NCBI GenBank assembly: GCA_024708885.1
Contig: JANJXT010000061.1
Span: 1 to 64,000 of the forward strand
DNA from: Thiobacillus sp.
GTDB taxonomy: Bacteria > Pseudomonadota > Gammaproteobacteria > Burkholderiales > Thiobacillaceae
Direction: 5' to 3'
DNA: 64,000 bases
The position numbers and the translations under genes were made by a program. Below, in pieces: positions 45,301 through 54,742 of the stretch (positions are counted from its first letter, which is position 1; each line of letters opens with the position of its first letter). The notes below the pieces were generated by a model, which did not search any database, was not told where the DNA came from, and worked only from the letters and a program-made list of their open reading frames with translations.

Positions 45301-45735
45301 ACCGCGCGGCACGTCACGGCGAGTCTGCGGCCGGGTGCGCTGGACCTTGGCATCGTTGCCGCGCTGGAATGGCTGGTGGAGGAATTCATCGGCCATGCGG
45401 ACATTCCCTGCGAACTGGTGCTGGGAGATGGCGAGATCGACCTGGACGAATCGACGGCGACCGCGATTTTCCGCATCGTCCAGGAGTCGCTGACCAACGT
45501 TGCACGCCACGCCCAGGCAAGCCAGGTCGAAATCATCGTGACGCGAGCCAATGGGGAACTGTGCTTCGAAGTGCGCGACAACGGCACGGGATTCGATGAG
45601 AATGCCGTGGCCGATGGTAAGTCGTTCGGACTGGTGGGAATGCGCGAGCGGGTTGCGATGATGAACGGCACGTTCGAGCTCTACAGCGAGCCCGGGCGCG
45701 GCACACGGATTCGCGTATGCGTTCCGGCGGCGTGA
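42394..45735 (+). CDS. Multi-PAS sensor histidine kinase, NarX/HisKA_3 type
   Basis: N-terminal TM region, PAS repeats, EERKRIAREIHDELGQTLTALRMDVS, HATPase FEVRDNGTGFDE. Confidence 0.92.
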   Translation: MTDTKPEPGELARRRACVMVRKAAGIPLVMAAALFCAAVWMAPDTVRTQLPMALQIGFNTSVALLLAGLALLLPRSRAWLGGLVAALGAAVIAQYLLAWMPPDGPWRLALNVDRDAALGAVRMAPLTAFALLCAGLALARLDRARGIAEQILLQVAPGLVLAAALGGLLNYALDGLLFVSTLGRYAVMRPPATAALGVLVVGYLAALVETSWFRRFYAARAERQVLAICLSGFVAALLLAGAGSIAMLARQMQAAVEKELARSVQNQAAMLPLAVSTTLHGVHARAAGLLSYADQVSMLRGLAGSAGAAWLEAADGSVRGHTGRPADDSRLRLPLGDSNPAWLTWNRGWMLEMHFPATQERDAVVVQAPLMRFNSVGNEGADAEGVETYLCGREGAEHVMCLPSGFVPHSFRARIDHENTRFSMHYAVEGRCGVTVAPDHRGVMVLAAYVPVAELGFGMVREIEADKIYQPLRTAIWQAILIIALVGVVVATLIYRRVRSVVRLAAETGRRLHGVLDALPIGVWIADAAGRVVLNNPASCRIWGGAHWQSIGQGNKCKGWRHGTGERIEARDWALARALAHGKTSLDEIVDIECADGSRKTISNSASPLYDENRVLAGAVAVCADITRQVQGEAEIRRLEREFHSLAEHLPDVVSRFDRELRRTYANPAIEKATGMSREFLLGKTHAELGVPHEVSEIWTNTLRRVLSTGEPQVFEFASTTKNGIVKHFHTRAVPEYDASGAIESILTIARDITALKGAEAVLRESEERLNGITANVPGMVFQCYRHAGNDSLHFTYISTGAKWLLDLDTEDILRDGNEFIAYIAPDDVPVFRDSMRHSQETLSFWNWEGRVVTEGGVPKWINLRATPRAHGEDVCMWDGVVINITESKASEEKLVKSQHMLRELSAHLENVREEERKRIAREIHDELGQTLTALRMDVSLARLDFGGSNPKMKGRLQSMTELVDRTIKTARHVTASLRPGALDLGIVAALEWLVEEFIGHADIPCELVLGDGEIDLDESTATAIFRIVQESLTNVARHAQASQVEIIVTRANGELCFEVRDNGTGFDENAVADGKSFGLVGMRERVAMMNGTFELYSEPGRGTRIRVCVPAA

Positions 45736-45751
45736 GCGGATAATCGCGCCC

Positions 45752-46384
45752 ATGATCAGACTCATCATCGTCGACGACCATGCCATCGTGCGCCACGGTC
45801 TCAAGCAGCTTCTCGCATTTGCCCCCGACATCGGCGTCGTCGGCGAAGCGGGCGGCGGCGAGGAGCTTCAGCAGGTGCTCGGGCGGACCGATTGCGACGT
45901 GGTGCAGCTCGACATGAACATGCCGGGCCTCGCGGGCGTCGAGTTGATCAAGTGGATCTGCGACACGCATCCGCATGTCGCGATCCTGGTATTGAGCATG
46001 CACGTCGAAGGGCAGATCGCCAGCCGTGCGCTCAAGGCGGGCGCGAGCGGCTACCTGACCAAGGACAGCGAGCCGGAAATCCTGATCGGTGCCATCCGCA
46101 AGGTCGCGCAGGGCGGGCGGTTCATCGACGCCGCCCTGGTCGAAACCCTCGTGTTCGATCACGATCCGGCCGGCAGTGCGCCGCACGAAGGGCTGTCGGA
46201 ACGTGAACTCCAGGTCTTTCTCATGCTGGCCGCGGGCAAGACGATCAGCGAGATCGCGAGCGCGCTCTTTCTCAGCATCAAGACCGTCAGCACGCACAAG
46301 TTCCGGCTCATGCGGAAAATGAATTTCCAGACGTCGACCGACCTCGTTCGCTACGCCATCCGTCATCGTTTGATCGACGGCTGA
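45752..46384 (+). CDS. LuxR/NarL-family response regulator
   Basis: REC IRLIIVDDHAIVRHGLKQLL; HTH LSERELQVFLMLAAGKTISEIASALFLSIKTVSTHKFRLMRKM. Confidence 0.94.
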   Translation: MIRLIIVDDHAIVRHGLKQLLAFAPDIGVVGEAGGGEELQQVLGRTDCDVVQLDMNMPGLAGVELIKWICDTHPHVAILVLSMHVEGQIASRALKAGASGYLTKDSEPEILIGAIRKVAQGGRFIDAALVETLVFDHDPAGSAPHEGLSERELQVFLMLAAGKTISEIASALFLSIKTVSTHKFRLMRKMNFQTSTDLVRYAIRHRLIDG

Positions 46385-46465
46385 GAGCGTCTCCTTCGCG
46401 GCATCCCGGTATTGCCGCCAACGGCCGCGCACGGCCGATCATCAACCTGCCCCCCGCGGCTGCGG

Positions 46466-46481
46466 GTAGGAATATTCCTAC
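46466..46481. promoter_or_regulatory. 16-bp perfect palindrome GTAGGAATATTCCTAC (candidate LuxR-type regulator site)
   Basis: Perfect palindrome between the LuxR-type regulator and the chemosensory genes; resembles the RcsAB-box type TAAGAATATTCCTA; TTCCTAC half-site nearby. Confidence 0.5.
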
Positions 46482-46600
46482 GCCATTGTGCGTCTGCGCT
46501 CACGCAGAAGCAGAGTTCACCGACTTCAGTTCCTACCCGCGTTTTCGATAATCAGTGTAGTGGCCCTGTGTCTGCCGGGCCTTGCGCGGAACAGGTGGGA

Positions 46601-46993
46601 ATGAAGCTGCTGTTGGTTGAACCGTCGATCCTTCTGCGCGAACGCCTGGCGGCCATGCTTGCCAGTCTGGGCTGTGTCGAGCTCACGCAGGCCGCCGCGG
46701 TCGAGGAGGTGGCGCACATGATTTTGGCGATCCAACCCGAGGTCGTGATCGTGGATGCGTGCCTACCCGATGAAGGCGGCCTGGGTGTCCTGTTGCGGGC
46801 ACGACTCGACTGCCGTTCCGCATGCCTGGTCGTGGTGAGCGCGCATTTCGCGGAGCCCTACAGGAAACGCTGGCTGCAGGCGGGGGCGGACCATGTGTTC
46901 GATCTTTCCACACAGGTCGATCTGCTGCTGAAAATGGTACGGCACCAGTGCCGGACGCATTCGTGTTCGATGCCGCGGCACGAACATCAATGA
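46601..46993 (+). CDS. Degenerate receiver-domain protein
   Basis: MKLLLVEPSILLRERLAAML...VVIVDACLPDEGG...LVVVSAHF...ADHVFDLSTQ; lacks the canonical DD pair and the Lys-Pro. Confidence 0.8.
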   Translation: MKLLLVEPSILLRERLAAMLASLGCVELTQAAAVEEVAHMILAIQPEVVIVDACLPDEGGLGVLLRARLDCRSACLVVVSAHFAEPYRKRWLQAGADHVFDLSTQVDLLLKMVRHQCRTHSCSMPRHEHQ

Positions 46994-47038
46994 CCGGGCG
47001 GTGATGAATTCAATCCGGGTGGAGATTGGGCGACAGCT

Positions 47039-48148
47039 ATGACGATCGGTTTTGGCGCATTGGGACTTACGCTGTTGGGGATGCTGATTTTTGCCGGCGG
47101 CATGGCGGCTGGCTGGGGTGCGCATCGAATCCGGGTGGCGCGCCAGCCCGCGAGCGGCGCTTCGCCGCAAGCCGCGGCCGGCCAACCCGCGGCCAGGCAC
47201 ATCCCCAATCTCGACAGCGTGTGCGCCAGTGTTCTGCCGATCTGGACGAAACAGATCGAGGCGGGACGCGCGCAGACCGAGGATGCGGTGACTGCGCTCG
47301 CGGTCCGCTTTTCCGGGCTGGTGGAAAAACTTGGGGACGCGTTGGCGGCCTCGCAATCGGCATCGAATGGACGCGATGCGGCACAGGGGCAGGACGGTGT
47401 GGTCGAACTGCTTGAAACGAGTCAGCGGGATCTTGGATGCATCATCGAATCGCTGCGCGAGTCCACCCTGGCCAGGCAGGCCCTGATGCACGAGATCGAC
47501 CGGCTGGCCCTGTTCACGGGTGAACTGAAGAAGATGGCCGCGGAGGTGGGCAGCATCGCCATGCAGACCAATCTGCTCGCGCTCAATGCCGCCATCGAGG
47601 CGGCGCGCGCGGGCGAGGCCGGGCGCGGATTCGCGGTGGTCGCCGACGAGGTGCGCAGGCTCTCGTCCATGTCGGCGGAGACGGGCAAGCGAATCAGCCT
47701 TGGTGCGGAAGAGATCGGTGCCGCGATTGCGTCCACCGTGGTGGCGTCCGAGCAGTCGGCCACGCGCGACGCGCAGTCGGTCACACATTCCGAAGCGGTC
47801 ATCAATGAGGTGATCGAGCGCTTTCACGGTGCTGCGGGCCGGCTGGTGGATTCCTCGCGCATCCTGAACGAAGCCGGCACGGGGATACGGGACGAGATTT
47901 CCGACGTGCTGGTGTCTCTGCAGTTCCAGGATCGCGTGGGTCAGATCCTCGCGCACATCCGCGATGACATCCGGAAATTCGACACACAGGTCAATGAATG
48001 CCTGTCGGGCGGCCAGTGCGCGGCGATCGATACGACCGCATGGCTGGACGAAATGGAAAAGACCTACACGACCATGGAACAGCGGGAGACGCACAGGGGT
48101 GCGGGCGTCGCGCAACTGGCCGCACCATCGGAAATCACCTTCTTCTAG
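47039..48148 (+). CDS. Short methyl-accepting chemotaxis-like protein (single N-terminal TM, no periplasmic domain)
   Basis: [35 protein letters not shown] hairpin tip. Confidence 0.9.
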   Translation: MTIGFGALGLTLLGMLIFAGGMAAGWGAHRIRVARQPASGASPQAAAGQPAARHIPNLDSVCASVLPIWTKQIEAGRAQTEDAVTALAVRFSGLVEKLGDALAASQSASNGRDAAQGQDGVVELLETSQRDLGCIIESLRESTLARQALMHEIDRLALFTGELKKMAAEVGSIAMQTNLLALNAAIEAARAGEAGRGFAVVADEVRRLSSMSAETGKRISLGAEEIGAAIASTVVASEQSATRDAQSVTHSEAVINEVIERFHGAAGRLVDSSRILNEAGTGIRDEISDVLVSLQFQDRVGQILAHIRDDIRKFDTQVNECLSGGQCAAIDTTAWLDEMEKTYTTMEQRETHRGAGVAQLAAPSEITFF

Positions 48149-48157
48149 GAGCAAGCT

Positions 48158-48526
48158 ATGGCAAAAACCATCATGGTCGTCGACGACTCGGCTTCACTGC
48201 GCCAGGTCGTCGGCATCGCGCTCAAGGGCGCCGGATTCGAGGTTCTCGAAGCGTGCGACGGCAAGGATGCGCTGTCCAAGATCACTGGACAGAAGATTCA
48301 CCTCATCATCAGCGACGTCAACATGCCGAACATGGACGGCATCAGCTTCGTGAAGGAGGTGAAGAAAATGGCGAACTACAAGTTCACGCCCGTCATCATG
48401 CTCACCACCGAATCGCAGGAAGCGAAGAAGCAGGAAGGGCAGGCGGCAGGCGCCAAGGCCTGGGTGGTCAAGCCTTTCCAGCCGGCCCAGATGCTGGCCG
48501 CGGTGTCCAAACTGATCATGCCCTGA
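48158..48526 (+). CDS. cheY: CheY-like response regulator
   Basis: IMVVDDSASLRQ; ISDVNMPNMDG; KAWVVKPF. Confidence 0.93.
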   Translation: MAKTIMVVDDSASLRQVVGIALKGAGFEVLEACDGKDALSKITGQKIHLIISDVNMPNMDGISFVKEVKKMANYKFTPVIMLTTESQEAKKQEGQAAGAKAWVVKPFQPAQMLAAVSKLIMP

Positions 48527-48536
48527 TCGGCACGCC

Positions 48537-48869
48537 ATGGAAACCACCATGCACATCGGCGCGCGGCACGAAGACGGTACGTGCCGGCTGCGCATCGACG
48601 GCGAGTTCACCATCTACACCGCCTTGCAGATCAGGGACGGGCTGCTGGAGCGCCTGGCTGCCACGGGCGGAGTCGAAGTCGATCTGGGCGGTGTCACCGA
48701 GATGGACACCGCAGGCGTCCAGCTTCTGCTGGCGACGAAGCGGGAAGGCGCCCGCCTGGGCAAGAGCGTACGGTATGTGTCCCACAGCCAGGCTGTGCTG
48801 GAAGTCATCGACCTCTACAACATGGCGGCGCAATTCGGGGATCCGCTGCTGATCTCCGCACGTCCATAG
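48537..48869 (+). CDS. STAS-domain protein
   Basis: GEFTIYTALQIRDGLLERL...VEVDLGGVTEMDTAGVQLLLATKREG. Confidence 0.88.
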   Translation: METTMHIGARHEDGTCRLRIDGEFTIYTALQIRDGLLERLAATGGVEVDLGGVTEMDTAGVQLLLATKREGARLGKSVRYVSHSQAVLEVIDLYNMAAQFGDPLLISARP

Positions 48870-48896
48870 CCACCGCCGCATATCGAGGAGACGAAC

Positions 48897-51077
48897 GTGA
48901 GCATGGATCAGGCCTTGCAGACCTACATCGAGGAAAGCCACGGGCTGCTCGAGGAAATGGAGCGCATCCTGCTGCGGCTCGAGAGCGAGCCGCAGGACGA
49001 TGAAACCGTCAATGCCATGTTCCGGGCCGCGCACACGATCAAGGGATCCGCGGGCCTGTTCGGGCTCGATGCGATCGTGGCGTTCACCCATGTCGTGGAA
49101 AACGTACTCGAGGCGGTGCGTGACGGCACGCTGGCCGTCAGCGGCGAGCTGGTCGAGCTGCTGCTCCAGTGCCGTGACCACATCGGGCTGCTGATCACGG
49201 TGGTGGCGGAATCCGCGGCGGCGCTCGACGCGGAGCAGTCCGCCACGGGCGAGGCGCTTGCCGCGCGGCTGCGCGCCTTCATGGGTGGTGCGCCGATGGG
49301 CGACGCCGGCATGCCGGCCGTGCAGGAAAGCCCGTTGGCCGCGAGCGGCGGCGGCCCGCTCGAGGGCGACTACTGGCACCTGTCGATCGCCTTCGGCCAC
49401 GATGTCCTGCGAAACGGCATGGACCCCATCTCGTTCATCCGCTATCTGTCCACCATCGGTGACATCGTCTCGCTCAACGTCGACGACAGTGCGCTGCCGG
49501 AGCTGGACGCGATGGATCCGGAGGCCTGCTACCTGACGTATTCACTCGACTTCAAGAGCGAGGCGGACAAGCAGACCATCGAGGACGTCTTCGAATTCGT
49601 GCGTGACGACTGCACGCTGCGCATCTTCCCGCCGCCGAGCCATCTCGCCACCTTCGTCGACCGGCTCGAGCACGCGAGCGGCAATACCGACATGTTGGGC
49701 CAGTTGCTGATGGAAGCCGGCGTTCTCACCGAGCACGAGCTGGAAAGTGCGCTGCGTGCGCAGGACAGCATGAAAGCGGCAGGCGGCGACGCACAGCCGC
49801 CCATCGGCGAGGTGCTGGTCAAGGAAGGCATGGTGCAGAAGGAGGTGGTCGACGTGGCGCTGGAGAAACAGCGCCAGATTCGCGACCACAAGGCGCAGGA
49901 GGCGCGATTCGTGCGCGTGAGCGCGGAAAAGCTCGACGAGCTCATCAATCTCGTCGGTGAGCTCGTCATTGCGGGTGCCGGCGCCTCGCTGCTCGCCCGG
50001 CGCTCCGGCGACACGGCCCTGCACGAGGCGAACTCCGCCGTGTCGAACCTGGTCGAGGAAATCCGCGACGGCGCGCTGAAGCTGCGCATGGTCGAGATCG
50101 GCGAGACCTTCAACCGCTTCCAGCGTGTGGTGCGCGACGTGAGCAAGGAGATCGGCAAGGACATCGGCCTGGAAATCGGCGGCGCGGAGACCGAGCTCGA
50201 CAAGACCGTCGTCGAGAAGATCGGCGATCCCCTCATGCACCTCGTGCGCAATGCCATGGACCACGGCATCGAGCCGGCGGCGGTGCGGATGGCCGCCGGC
50301 AAACCGGCACGGGGCAGCGTGCGGCTGAATGCGTACCACGACTCCGGCAGCATCGTGATCGAGGTGGCGGACGACGGCGGCGGACTGAAGAAGGACCGCA
50401 TCCTGCGCAAGGCGATCGAGCGCGGCATCGTCGGTGCCGGCCAGAACCTGTCGGACGGCGAAATCTTCAATCTCGTTTTCGAGGCCGGCTTCTCCACTGC
50501 GGAACAGGTCAGCAATCTTTCTGGCCGCGGCGTCGGCATGGACGTGGTCAAGCGCAACATCCAGGCGCTGCGTGGAACGGTGGACATCGACAGCACGGAG
50601 GGGCAGGGCACGACGGTGCGCATCCGGCTGCCGCTCACGCTCGCCATCATCGACGGTTTCCTCGTCGGAGTCGGCAAGTCGTCCTTCGTGGTGCCGCTCG
50701 ACATGGTGCTGGAATGCGTCGAACTGTCGGAAGCCGACAGGCGGCTTGCGGCCACGCGCAACTACGTCAACCTGCGCGGCGAGGTGTTGCCTTTCGTGCG
50801 TCTGCGCGACGAGTTCGAGATCAAGGCGCCGCCGGGCAAGCGCGAAAACATCGTGGTGGTGCAATACGGCGGGCAGAAGGCGGGGTTCGTGGTGGATGAA
50901 CTGCTGGGGGAGTTCCAGACCGTCATCAAGCCCCTGGGCAGCGTGTTCCGGCATTTGAAGAGCATTTCCGGCTCCACGATTCTGGGGACGGGCGAGGTGG
51001 CATTGATACTGGATGTGCCGGCGCTGCTTCAGCTCGGCGTTGCGCGTGACGGGCAGCGGCTTGCCCACGAGACCTGA
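48897..51077 (+). CDS. cheA: Chemotaxis histidine kinase CheA with MshEN-like linker repeats
   Basis: Hpt FRAAHTIKGSAGLFG; HATPase HLVRNAMDHGIEP; C-terminal CheW-like domain; linker repeats at 49692-49763 and 49800-49871. Confidence 0.95.
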   Translation: MSMDQALQTYIEESHGLLEEMERILLRLESEPQDDETVNAMFRAAHTIKGSAGLFGLDAIVAFTHVVENVLEAVRDGTLAVSGELVELLLQCRDHIGLLITVVAESAAALDAEQSATGEALAARLRAFMGGAPMGDAGMPAVQESPLAASGGGPLEGDYWHLSIAFGHDVLRNGMDPISFIRYLSTIGDIVSLNVDDSALPELDAMDPEACYLTYSLDFKSEADKQTIEDVFEFVRDDCTLRIFPPPSHLATFVDRLEHASGNTDMLGQLLMEAGVLTEHELESALRAQDSMKAAGGDAQPPIGEVLVKEGMVQKEVVDVALEKQRQIRDHKAQEARFVRVSAEKLDELINLVGELVIAGAGASLLARRSGDTALHEANSAVSNLVEEIRDGALKLRMVEIGETFNRFQRVVRDVSKEIGKDIGLEIGGAETELDKTVVEKIGDPLMHLVRNAMDHGIEPAAVRMAAGKPARGSVRLNAYHDSGSIVIEVADDGGGLKKDRILRKAIERGIVGAGQNLSDGEIFNLVFEAGFSTAEQVSNLSGRGVGMDVVKRNIQALRGTVDIDSTEGQGTTVRIRLPLTLAIIDGFLVGVGKSSFVVPLDMVLECVELSEADRRLAATRNYVNLRGEVLPFVRLRDEFEIKAPPGKRENIVVVQYGGQKAGFVVDELLGEFQTVIKPLGSVFRHLKSISGSTILGTGEVALILDVPALLQLGVARDGQRLAHET

Positions 51078-51130
51078 TCGGATCGCTTTCGGCGTGTCTG
51101 GTTTTTCTGATGATTTGACTGGAGAGTGCA

Positions 51131-52774
51131 ATGTTCAAGAACATGAAAATCGGGGTGCGATTGGGGATCGGATTCGGTCTGGTCGTGGTGCTGATGGTGG
51201 CGATCGCCATGATCGGGATCACGCGGATGAGTTCGCTCAACGAATCCATGGAAAACGTCAACCATGACAAATGGCCGAAGGTGCTGCTGCTGCAGGAGGG
51301 GCTGGCGGGCGTCAACGCGATCGGCCTCGCCGCGCGCGATCTCCTGATGGCCGGCGACAAGACCGGGATGGAAACCGCGAAGGGACGAATGCTCGAAGCA
51401 CGCGGCAACATCGGCAAAGCCTGGGACAAGCTCAAGCCAACGCTGGCAAACCCCAGGGGAATCGAAATTTTCCAGCAGATCATGGACTCGCGCGAGCGCT
51501 ACATCGCCGCACAGAACCAGCTCATCAAATTCGCCGAGGAGGGCAAGGTCGAGGACGGCCGGGCGTTCATGGAATCGGAATTCCGTCCGGCGGCCAACCA
51601 GTACCGCGGGCGTGTCGACGAGCTCGTTCAATTCCAGGGCGAACTCATGAGCGAACTGGGCACCACGGCAAGCGCACAATACAACCAGGCGCGAACCCTG
51701 ATGCTGGGCATGAGCGTGGCGGCCTTCCTGTTTGCGGCGGTGATCGCATTCTGGGTCACGCGTTCCATCACGCGACCGCTCGGCGAAGCCGTCGGTGTGG
51801 CCAACAGCCTCTCCGAGGGCGATTTCAGCGTGAAGATCGAGGTGCGGTCGAAAGACGAGACCGGCATGCTGCTCAACGCGATGAAGAACATGGTCGAGAA
51901 GCTGTCGCAGATCATCACCGAAGTACGCAGCGCCGCGGACAACCTTTCCAGCGCCTCGGAGGAGGTGTCCGCCACGGCGCAGTCCCTGAGCCAGGCGTCC
52001 AGCGAACAGGCCGCGAGCGTGGAGGAAACCTCCGCATCGATCGAGCAGATGTCGGCGTCGATCGGCCAGAACACCGAGAACGCCAAGGTGACGGACGGCA
52101 TGGCGTCCAAGGCGGCGAAGGAAGCCACCGAAGGCGGCGAGGCGGTGAAGGAAACCGTTGTCGCCATGAAGAGCATCGCCGGCAAGATCGGCATCATCGA
52201 CGACATTGCCTACCAGACCAACCTGCTGGCGCTGAACGCGGCCATCGAGGCGGCCCGGGCCGGCGAGCACGGCAAGGGCTTCGCGGTGGTGGCGGCGGAA
52301 GTGCGCAAGCTGGCGGAACGCAGCCAGGTCGCAGCCCAGGAGATCGGCGAGCTGGCGGGTGGATCGGTGGATATGGCGGAGCGGGCCGGCAAGCTCTTGG
52401 ACGAGATGGTCCCGTCCATCAACAAGACGTCCGATCTGGTGCAGGAGATTACCGCTGCGTCCGAAGAGCAGTCCGCCGGCGTCGGGCAGATCAACACGGC
52501 CATGTCGCAACTCAACCAGATCACCCAGCAGAACGCGTCCAGTTCCGAAGAACTCGCAGCCACTGCCGAGGAAATGAGCAGTCAGGCCGAGCAGCTGCAA
52601 CAGGCCATGAGCTTCTTTCATCTCGAAGGCAACCCGGCCGCGGCGATTGCGAAGGTCGGGAAATCGGCCGCCCAGAAGCTCGCCCAGGTTGCGCATGCCA
52701 AGGGTGCCGGCAGCAAGGCCGCAGCGAAGGCTGCCCCCGCCCTGAGTGACGAGCTCGAATTCGTCAAATTCTGA
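51131..52774 (+). CDS. Methyl-accepting chemotaxis protein
   Basis: Four-helix-bundle-like sensor, [48 protein letters not shown]. Confidence 0.95.
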   Translation: MFKNMKIGVRLGIGFGLVVVLMVAIAMIGITRMSSLNESMENVNHDKWPKVLLLQEGLAGVNAIGLAARDLLMAGDKTGMETAKGRMLEARGNIGKAWDKLKPTLANPRGIEIFQQIMDSRERYIAAQNQLIKFAEEGKVEDGRAFMESEFRPAANQYRGRVDELVQFQGELMSELGTTASAQYNQARTLMLGMSVAAFLFAAVIAFWVTRSITRPLGEAVGVANSLSEGDFSVKIEVRSKDETGMLLNAMKNMVEKLSQIITEVRSAADNLSSASEEVSATAQSLSQASSEQAASVEETSASIEQMSASIGQNTENAKVTDGMASKAAKEATEGGEAVKETVVAMKSIAGKIGIIDDIAYQTNLLALNAAIEAARAGEHGKGFAVVAAEVRKLAERSQVAAQEIGELAGGSVDMAERAGKLLDEMVPSINKTSDLVQEITAASEEQSAGVGQINTAMSQLNQITQQNASSSEELAATAEEMSSQAEQLQQAMSFFHLEGNPAAAIAKVGKSAAQKLAQVAHAKGAGSKAAAKAAPALSDELEFVKF

Positions 52775-52783
52775 GGAGGCGGC

Positions 52784-53335
52784 ATGAGTGCACTTGTAAA
52801 CGTGGCGCAACAGCCCGCGCCGAATGCACTGCTGGACCAGCAGCAGTACCTGACCTTCATGCTGGGGGGCGAGACGTTCGCGATCGGCATTCTCGCGATC
52901 AAGGAAATCATCGAGTACGGCAACCTTACCGAAGTCCCCATGATGCCTGGCTATATCCGCGGGGTGATCAACCTGCGCGGCAGCGTGGTGCCGGTGGTGG
53001 ACCTGTCGGCGCGTTTCGGCCGCAAGAGCACCGAGCTCACCCGCCGCACGTGCATCGTCATCATCGAGGTGGCAGCCGATGAGGAAAAACAGGTGATCGG
53101 CGTGGTGGTGGATGCGGTGAACGAGGTGCTGGAAATTCCCACGGAGGAGATCGAGGCGCCGCCGGCCTTCGGCGCGAAGATTCGCACCGATTTCATTCGC
53201 GGCATGGGCAAGGTGAACGGCCGCTTTGTGATCATCCTCAATGTGGGTAACGTCCTGTCGCTCGACGATCTGGCCTTGCTGGAACAGGCGCAGGGGCACG
53301 ACATGAGCGCCGTGAGCGGGGAGGCGGCGGGATGA
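52784..53335 (+). CDS. cheW: Chemotaxis adaptor CheW
   Basis: YLTFMLGGETFAIGILAIKEIIEYGNLTEVPMMPGYIRGVINLRGSVVPVVDL. Confidence 0.95.
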   Translation: MSALVNVAQQPAPNALLDQQQYLTFMLGGETFAIGILAIKEIIEYGNLTEVPMMPGYIRGVINLRGSVVPVVDLSARFGRKSTELTRRTCIVIIEVAADEEKQVIGVVVDAVNEVLEIPTEEIEAPPAFGAKIRTDFIRGMGKVNGRFVIILNVGNVLSLDDLALLEQAQGHDMSAVSGEAAG

Positions 53336-53398
53336 GCGGCGCTACACGGCATCCAGGGCCAACGCGTCGCGAGCGCGCTGCATAGGGGCGGGCGGAGC

Positions 53399-54211
53399 AT
53401 GCAGGCGGCCACGCTTTCCGACCAGGATTTCGGCGAATTCCAGCGCTTGCTGTACCGGATCGCGGGAATCAGCATTTCGCCCGCCAAGAAGGCGCTGGTC
53501 TGCGGGCGTCTGGCGAAGCGGCTGAAACATCATTCGCTCGATTCCTACCGCGATTACCTGCGCCTGCTGACGAGCGGTCGGGAGCCGGAGGAATTGCAGA
53601 CCGCGCTGGACCTGCTCACCACCAACGAAACGTATTTCTTTCGCGAGCCCAAGCACTTCGATCTGCTGCAGCAGGACTTGCTCGCCAGGCGGACACCCGG
53701 CGCGCCCTTCAGGGTGTGGAGCGCGGCCTGTTCGAGCGGCGAGGAGCCCTTCTCCCTGGCGATGGTGCTGGCCGATCGGCTCGGCGAGGCGCCATGGGAA
53801 ATCCTCGCGTCCGACATCAGCACGCGCGTGCTGGAACGCGCGCGCAGCGGGCTGTATGCGATGGAGCGCGCACGCCATATCCCGGAGCGCTATCTGAAGG
53901 AATACTGCCTGAAGGGCGTCGGCTCGCAGGAGGGCCGCTTTCTCGTCGACCGGCGGCTGCGCACGCGCGTCCGCTTCCAACAGATCAACCTCAACGAAAC
54001 CCTGCCGCAGCTGGGCGAGTTCGACGTGGTGTTCCTGCGCAACGTGATGATCTATTTCAACACCGAAACCAAGGCGAAAGTGGTCGAGCGCATCGCAGCG
54101 ACGCTCAAGCCCGGCGGCCATCTCCTCATCGGCCACTCGGAAAGCCTCAACGGGGTCACCGATGTACTGGCCGCCGTGCGTCCGTCGGTATACCGGAACC
54201 AGGGCGGGTGA
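53399..54211 (+). CDS. cheR: Chemotaxis protein methyltransferase CheR
   Basis: TTNETYFFREPKHFDLL; VWSAACSSGEEPFSLAM; VVFLRNVMIYFN. Confidence 0.95.
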   Translation: MQAATLSDQDFGEFQRLLYRIAGISISPAKKALVCGRLAKRLKHHSLDSYRDYLRLLTSGREPEELQTALDLLTTNETYFFREPKHFDLLQQDLLARRTPGAPFRVWSAACSSGEEPFSLAMVLADRLGEAPWEILASDISTRVLERARSGLYAMERARHIPERYLKEYCLKGVGSQEGRFLVDRRLRTRVRFQQINLNETLPQLGEFDVVFLRNVMIYFNTETKAKVVERIAATLKPGGHLLIGHSESLNGVTDVLAAVRPSVYRNQGG

Positions 54212-54217
54212 ACGGCC

Positions 54218-54742
54218 ATGCGCAAACCGCCTCACGTCATCGAAATCTTTCTCAATCCCGGCGAATTCTATTTCGGGGACCGCGATACGCGCATCCGGAC
54301 CATTCTCGGTTCCTGTGTGTCCATCACGCTCTGGCACCCGAAATTGCTGATCGGCGGCATGTGTCATTACATGCTGCCGAACCGGTGGGGGCGAGGCATG
54401 CAAACAGCCGACGGCAAATACGCCGACGAGGCGCTCGGGCTGCTGCTCGAGGAGATACGGAGGAGCGGGACGGCGCTCGAGGACTACCAGGTCAAGCTGT
54501 TCGGTGGCGGCAACATGTTTCACCGGCAGGTGTGCACGACCCAAACCCACATCGGTGCGAGAAACGCGGAGGTGGGCCGGAATCTGGTGAAATTCCACGG
54601 ATTGCACCTCGCCGCCGCCGATCTCGGCGGTGTCGGCCATCGCACGGTGATGTTCGACATCTGGTCCGGGCATGTGTGGGTGCGCCAGTCGCCGCCGCGG
54701 CCCGCGGTTCTGCGCAATGTCCCTGAGGCGGCGGCATCATGA
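54218..54742 (+). CDS. cheD: Chemoreceptor glutamine deamidase CheD
   Basis: [38 protein letters not shown]. Confidence 0.93.
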   Translation: MRKPPHVIEIFLNPGEFYFGDRDTRIRTILGSCVSITLWHPKLLIGGMCHYMLPNRWGRGMQTADGKYADEALGLLLEEIRRSGTALEDYQVKLFGGGNMFHRQVCTTQTHIGARNAEVGRNLVKFHGLHLAAADLGGVGHRTVMFDIWSGHVWVRQSPPRPAVLRNVPEAAAS

